From the NCBI RefSeq assembly GCF_021216675.1, contig NZ_CP086120.1:992001-1056000 (forward strand): a stretch of 64,000 bases of DNA, in the 5' to 3' direction. A program made the translations under genes and the position numbers. The notes beneath the pieces were generated by a model, which did not search any database, was not told the DNA's origin, and saw only the letters and a program-made list of their open reading frames with translations. Origin of the DNA: Streptomyces gobiensis (GTDB taxonomy: Bacteria; Actinomycetota; Actinomycetes; Streptomycetales; Streptomycetaceae). Positions 60,491-64,000 of the stretch are shown piece by piece; within the stretch, counting starts at the first letter, position 1, and every line of letters starts with the position of its first letter.

Positions 60491-61372
60491 CTACTGCTTC
60501 CCTGTGAGATAGGCCGCGATGCCGTCCGTGATTCCTCGCGCCGCCTTACGCTGCCAGTCCGGGTCGGTGAGCAGGGCGGCATCCTGCGGATCGCGCATAT
60601 TGCCGCACTCGATGAAGACCTTCGGGACCCGGGAAAGGTTGAGTCCCCCGAGGTCGCCGCGGGTCACCAGGGCGGAGGAACGAGTGCTTTCCCCCAGGTA
60701 GTTCGCGGGTTCGGTGCCGGTCGCGGCCGCGAAGCGGTCCACCAGCCGTTCGCCGAGGCGGCGGGACGGGGCGGTGATCCCGGTGGTGTCGGCGGCGCCC
60801 CGCCGCACGGACGCGGGCACGATCACATGGAATCCGCGATTCCGCTGGGCGGATCCATCGGCGTGGATGGAGACCGCGGCGTCCGCCTCGGCCCGGTTGC
60901 CGATCTTCGCCCGCTCGTCGACGCACGGTCCATAGGGGCGATCGGCATCGTGGGTGAACCGTACGGTGGCGCCACGCTCCTGGAGCAGATCACGGGTTTT
61001 ACGGGCGACCTCCAGCGTGAATTCCGCCTCCGGATAGCCGGAATTGGTGGCGGCGCCGACGGCATCGCACGCCTTTCGCCCGGTTCCTATATCAACGGAA
61101 CGCGAGATTTTCCGGGCATGGTCGCGATTGCCGGGGTTATGGCCTGGGTCGAGCACAATCACCTTGCCGTGAAGCGGCTTGCCGGGATCGCCGACCGTAG
61201 GAGTGGCCGCGGAAGTGGCCGTGGGCTCCGGGCCTGGGGCCTTGGCCTCAGCCTCGGTACGGGCCTCGTCCCCGGCCCGCCGCGTGGATATGGACAGCCA
61301 CACCAGGCCGCCCGCCAGGGCGAGCGGCAGCAGGAGGGCCAGGGTGACAAAGAGCCGTCTGCCGAGCGACAT
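60491..61372 (-). CDS. N-acetylmuramoyl-L-alanine amidase (Amidase_3), membrane-anchored
   Basis: 293 residues. The N-terminal membrane helix is LFVTLALLLPLALAGGLVWL, with a Pro/Ala/Thr linker to residue 65, then the zinc amidase domain: VIVLDPGHNPGN (His), YPEAEFTLEVARKT (Glu), VSIHADGSAQRNRGFHVI (His) and VFIECGNMRDPQDAALL (catalytic Glu). Cuts the stem peptide from muramic acid in peptidoglycan. It starts two bases after the methyltransferase stop, so they form an operon. Confidence 0.9.
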   Translation of the reverse strand: MSLGRRLFVTLALLLPLALAGGLVWLSISTRRAGDEARTEAEAKAPGPEPTATSAATPTVGDPGKPLHGKVIVLDPGHNPGNRDHARKISRSVDIGTGRKACDAVGAATNSGYPEAEFTLEVARKTRDLLQERGATVRFTHDADRPYGPCVDERAKIGNRAEADAAVSIHADGSAQRNRGFHVIVPASVRRGAADTTGITAPSRRLGERLVDRFAAATGTEPANYLGESTRSSALVTRGDLGGLNLSRVPKVFIECGNMRDPQDAALLTDPDWQRKAARGITDGIAAYLTGKQ

Positions 61373-61374
61373 CG

Positions 61375-62016
61375 TCAGAGCCCGGCTCCCGTACGGCGCA
61401 GCACTCGCAGGGATCCGGTGGCCGACACCTCACTGAATCCCCCGGAGTCCAGCGCGCGGCGGTAGATCCGGTAGGGCGCCTGGCCGCCGTCGGCCGGGTC
61501 CGGGAACACATCGTGAATCACAAGCAGGCCGCCGTCGGCGAGATGCGGCACCCAGCCCTCGTAGTCGGCGGTGGCGTGCTCATCCGTATGCCCGCCGTCG
61601 ATGAAGACGAGGCCGAGCTCGCCGCCCCATACGGCCGCGACCTGCGGTGAGCGGCCGACGACGGCGATGACGTGCTCCTCAAGCCCGGCGGCGTGCAGGG
61701 TGCGGCGGAAGGTGGGGAGGGTGTCCATCCGGCCGACCGCCGGGTCGACCACGCTCGGGTCGTGGTACTCCCAGCCGGGCTGTTGCTCCTCGCTGCCCCG
61801 GTGGTGGTCGACGGTGATCGCCATCACCCCCGCCTGGCGGGCGGCGTCGGCGAGCAGGATGGTGGACCGGCCGCAGTAGGTGCCGACCTCCAGCAGCGGC
61901 AGGCCCAGCCGTGCGGAGTCGGCCGCCGCCGCGTAGAGGGCAAGGCCCTCATGGCGGGGCATAAAACCCTTCGCCTCCTCGAAGGCGGCGACGATATCGG
62001 GCTTGGGTGTCGTCAT
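61375..62016 (-). CDS. Class I SAM-dependent methyltransferase
   Basis: 213 residues. The SAM-binding motif is LPLLEVGTYCGRSTILLADAARQAG, the acidic residue after strand 2 lies in AITVDHHRGSEEQQPGWEYHDP, and LGLVFIDGGHTDEHATADYEGW resembles the metal/SAM loop of O-methyltransferase-like and cephalosporin-hydroxylase-like Methyltransf_24 proteins. Substrate unknown. It is the first gene of the pair with the amidase. Confidence 0.82.
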   Translation of the reverse strand: MTTPKPDIVAAFEEAKGFMPRHEGLALYAAAADSARLGLPLLEVGTYCGRSTILLADAARQAGVMAITVDHHRGSEEQQPGWEYHDPSVVDPAVGRMDTLPTFRRTLHAAGLEEHVIAVVGRSPQVAAVWGGELGLVFIDGGHTDEHATADYEGWVPHLADGGLLVIHDVFPDPADGGQAPYRIYRRALDSGGFSEVSATGSLRVLRRTGAGL

Positions 62017-62082
62017 GCCGCCCATGCTGCCCTACCGGCCCCGCAGGTGTACGGGGAGGCCCCTTCTCCCCTTCCACCGGAA

Positions 62083-62096
62083 TGAAACGTGTTCTA
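62083..62096 (+). promoter_or_regulatory. KstR-like operator upstream of the fused acyl-CoA dehydrogenase
   Basis: TGAAACGTGTTCTA matches TnnAACnnGTTnnA at all fixed positions and ends ten bases before the ATG, where a bound repressor would block transcription or translation. It shares AACGTGTTCT with the complement of the box at 48811. Confidence 0.8.
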
Positions 62097-62106
62097 CTGT
62101 GCCCGC

Positions 62107-64000
62107 ATGGGGATCGGGATCTCGCAGGAGCACCGAGAGTTGGCCGAGTCCGTACGCGGCTGGGCGGCGCGGGCCGTGCCGCCCGAGGAGACGCGCAAGC
62201 TCCTGGACTCGCCGGGCAGGGGCGGGCGGCCCGGATACTGGGACGGGCTCGCCGAGCAGGGGCTGCTGGGGCCGCAGCTGCCGGAGGCGTACGGCGGTGG
62301 CGGCGGCACGCTGCTCGATCTGGCGGTAGTGCTGGAGGAGACCGGCCGGGCCGCGCTGCCCGGCCCGTATCTGCCCAGCGCCCTCGCCGCCGAGCTGCTG
62401 CACCGGGCCGGCCAGGGGGAGCTCGTACGGGCCCTGGCCGAGGGCAGGCGGATCGGCGCCGTCGCACTGGGCGCCGGCTCGCTGACCGCGGCCGCCGTCG
62501 AGGGCGGCGGCTATGTGCTGGACGGCACCGCCCCGCCGGTGCTGGGGGCGGGGGACGCCGATCTGCTGCTGCTCTCGGCGGAGACGGCGGCGGCGGCAGG
62601 GTCGGCCGGGTCGGTGGGCGGGACCGTATGGCTGGCGGTGGACGCCGGGGCGCTACGGGTCCGTACGCAGGAGAGTGCCGACCCCACCCGGGCCACGGCG
62701 GAGGTGAGCGCCGAGAGCGTCACCGTGCCCGCCGGGCGGGAACTGCCGGTGGACGGGGATCTGGTACGGGACCTGGCGGCGGCCCTGTTCGCCGCCGAGG
62801 CCTGCGGCACCGCGGCCTGGGCGCTGGAAACAGCGGCCGAATACGCCAAGGTGCGCGAGCAGTTCGGGCGGCCCATCGGCCAGTTCCAGGCGATCAAGCA
62901 TCTCTGCGCCGATATGCTGGTCCGCGTCGAACAGGCCCGCGCCCTGGCCTGGGACGCGGCCCGGGCCGCCGATGACACCGCCCAATCCCGGGGGCTGGCC
63001 ACCACCCTGGCCGCCGCCACCGCCCTGGACGCCGCGTACAGCTGTACCAAGGACTGCGTCCAGATCCTGGGCGGCATCGGCTTCACCTGGGAACACGACG
63101 CACATCTGTACCTGCGCCGCGCGGTCGTGGCGCGCCAGCTGCTCGGCACCGGCGATACCCAGCGGCTGCGTGCCGCACGGCTGGCCGCACGGGGCGCCCG
63201 GCGGGAACTGCGCCTGGAGCTGCCGCCCGAGGCGGAGCCGTACCGGGAGCAGGCGCGTACGGCGATCGAGCCGGTCAAGGGCCTTGACCCGGCCGCCGCC
63301 CGCCGCGCCCTCGCGCCCACCGGCTACGCGGCACCCCATCTGCCGCAGCCCTACGGCCTTGGCGCCGGGCCAGTCCAACAGCTCGCCGTACAGCAGGAGC
63401 TGGCGGCGGCGGGCGTCAAAGTGAGCGACCTGGGAATCGCCACCTGGGTGGTGCCCTCGCTGATCAGCTACGGCACCCAGGCCCAGCGGGAACGCCATCT
63501 GGGCCCCGCCTTGCGCGGTGATGTCCTGTGGTGCCAGCTCTTCTCCGAGCCGGGCGCCGGGTCCGACCTCGCCTCGCTGCGTACGAAGGCCGAGCGCACC
63601 GCCCGGGGCGGTTGGCGGGTCAACGGCCAGAAGGTGTGGACGTCCGCCGCGCAGTGGGCGGACTGGGGCATCCTCCTGGCCCGTACGGACCCGGACGCCC
63701 CCAAGCACAAGGGGCTGACGTATTTCGTCGTCGATATGAAGAACACCCCCGGCATCGATATCCGCCCGCTCAAGGAGATCACCGGAGACTCTCTTTTCAA
63801 CGAGGTCTACTTCGACGACGCGCTGCTCCCCGCGGACGCGGTCATCGGCGAGGTGAACGACGGCTGGCGGGTCGCCCGCCACACCCTGGGCAACGAACGC
63901 GTCCACATGGCCGACCAGCTGACCTTCGACACCGGCCTGGAAACGCTCATCGAGCACTCGACGGCCGCCGACGACACCGTCCGGGAACGTGTCGGCGCGC
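62107..64000 (+). CDS. Fused two-domain acyl-CoA dehydrogenase, FadE34/ChsE3-like (3' end outside window)
   Basis: At least 631 residues. The first ACAD copy has LAEQGLLGPQLPEAYGGGGGTLLDLAVVLEETGRA and AKVREQFGRPIGQFQAIKHLCADMLVRVEQARALAWDAA. The second begins near 385, with LPQPYGLGAGPVQQLAVQQEL, LFSEPGAGSDLASLRTKAER, VNGQKVWTSAAQWADWGILLARTD and GWRVARHTLGNER. Tandem ACAD domains in one chain are the layout of mycobacterial FadE34, which dehydrogenates steroid side-chain CoA esters. The KstR-like box just upstream supports that role. The gene is cut by the window edge. Confidence 0.88.
   Translation, partial: MGIGISQEHRELAESVRGWAARAVPPEETRKLLDSPGRGGRPGYWDGLAEQGLLGPQLPEAYGGGGGTLLDLAVVLEETGRAALPGPYLPSALAAELLHRAGQGELVRALAEGRRIGAVALGAGSLTAAAVEGGGYVLDGTAPPVLGAGDADLLLLSAETAAAAGSAGSVGGTVWLAVDAGALRVRTQESADPTRATAEVSAESVTVPAGRELPVDGDLVRDLAAALFAAEACGTAAWALETAAEYAKVREQFGRPIGQFQAIKHLCADMLVRVEQARALAWDAARAADDTAQSRGLATTLAAATALDAAYSCTKDCVQILGGIGFTWEHDAHLYLRRAVVARQLLGTGDTQRLRAARLAARGARRELRLELPPEAEPYREQARTAIEPVKGLDPAAARRALAPTGYAAPHLPQPYGLGAGPVQQLAVQQELAAAGVKVSDLGIATWVVPSLISYGTQAQRERHLGPALRGDVLWCQLFSEPGAGSDLASLRTKAERTARGGWRVNGQKVWTSAAQWADWGILLARTDPDAPKHKGLTYFVVDMKNTPGIDIRPLKEITGDSLFNEVYFDDALLPADAVIGEVNDGWRVARHTLGNERVHMADQLTFDTGLETLIEHSTAADDTVRERVGA

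Noticed and set aside
1..64000. tRNA or rRNA genes
   Set aside because: No GTTCGAATCC-type T-arm with matching acceptor stem was noticed on either strand; rnpB is the only structured RNA gene I can support.

Overview
The window has the composition and gene order of a Streptomyces-type actinomycete chromosome: very high GC, many GTG/TTG starts, ATGA-type overlapping stops and starts, F420 enzymes, an AfsR/SARP regulator and Streptomyces-style intergenic repeats. The block rnpB - RNB protein - YaaA - KDPG aldolase - RNase H/phosphatase - zinc ribbon - Nif3 looks like ordinary core chromosome. Every assignment rests on reading the sequence; no search was run.

Layout. 1-17.7 kb is mostly housekeeping and small-molecule genes: SARP regulator (cut by the window edge), M50 protease, F420 reductase, MFS pumps, methionine aminopeptidase, an iron-box-controlled heme oxygenase, a lipoprotein, a primase-polymerase-like protein, GDPD, a TetR regulator with a doubled operator facing a small gene, DDAH, Rsm22 and PhoD. 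18.6-20.9 kb holds a two-gene cyclodipeptide cluster: a cyclodipeptide synthase overlapping a CYP121-like P450, ending in a strong hairpin.

22.5-35.3 kb is an accessory island. It is bounded by a perfect 32-bp direct repeat of the 3' end of rnpB (22549-22580 and 35231-35262), with a third degenerate copy at 33015-33046, so one or two integrative elements appear to have inserted at the 3' end of the RNase P RNA gene. No integrase remains. The island carries transposase wreckage (Tn3, IS630, IS5), a relaxase fragment, a hemopexin-repeat protein, a chitinase without a signal peptide and, most notably, a cyanobactin-type RiPP cluster on the minus strand: three precursor peptides with one leader, variable cores ending in Pro and the follower FAGDDAE; two PatA/PatG-type subtilases sharing a near-identical C-terminal domain; and PatB- and PatC-like small proteins. 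No YcaO cyclodehydratase or prenyltransferase is seen. The precursor genes sit in a perfect head-to-tail tandem duplication plus a partial third copy.

35.2-45.3 kb is rnpB and core genes. 45.3-48.7 kb is a steroid-catabolism-like operon (Hsd4A, zinc alcohol dehydrogenase, Hsd4B) behind a KstR-like box. A second KstR-like box precedes a FadE34-like fused acyl-CoA dehydrogenase at 62.1 kb, so the two are probably one regulon. Between them lie an SDR/MFS pair, a LytM peptidase and SPFH protein, a YefM/YoeB toxin-antitoxin pair, an FAD oxidoreductase facing a P450/ferritin-like pair, an F420 LLM oxidoreductase, a Pro/Gln-rich membrane protein, a cell-wall amidase and a methyltransferase. Five GC-rich dispersed repeats fill the gaps near 7.0, 8.5, 12.4, 40.5 and 46.5 kb.
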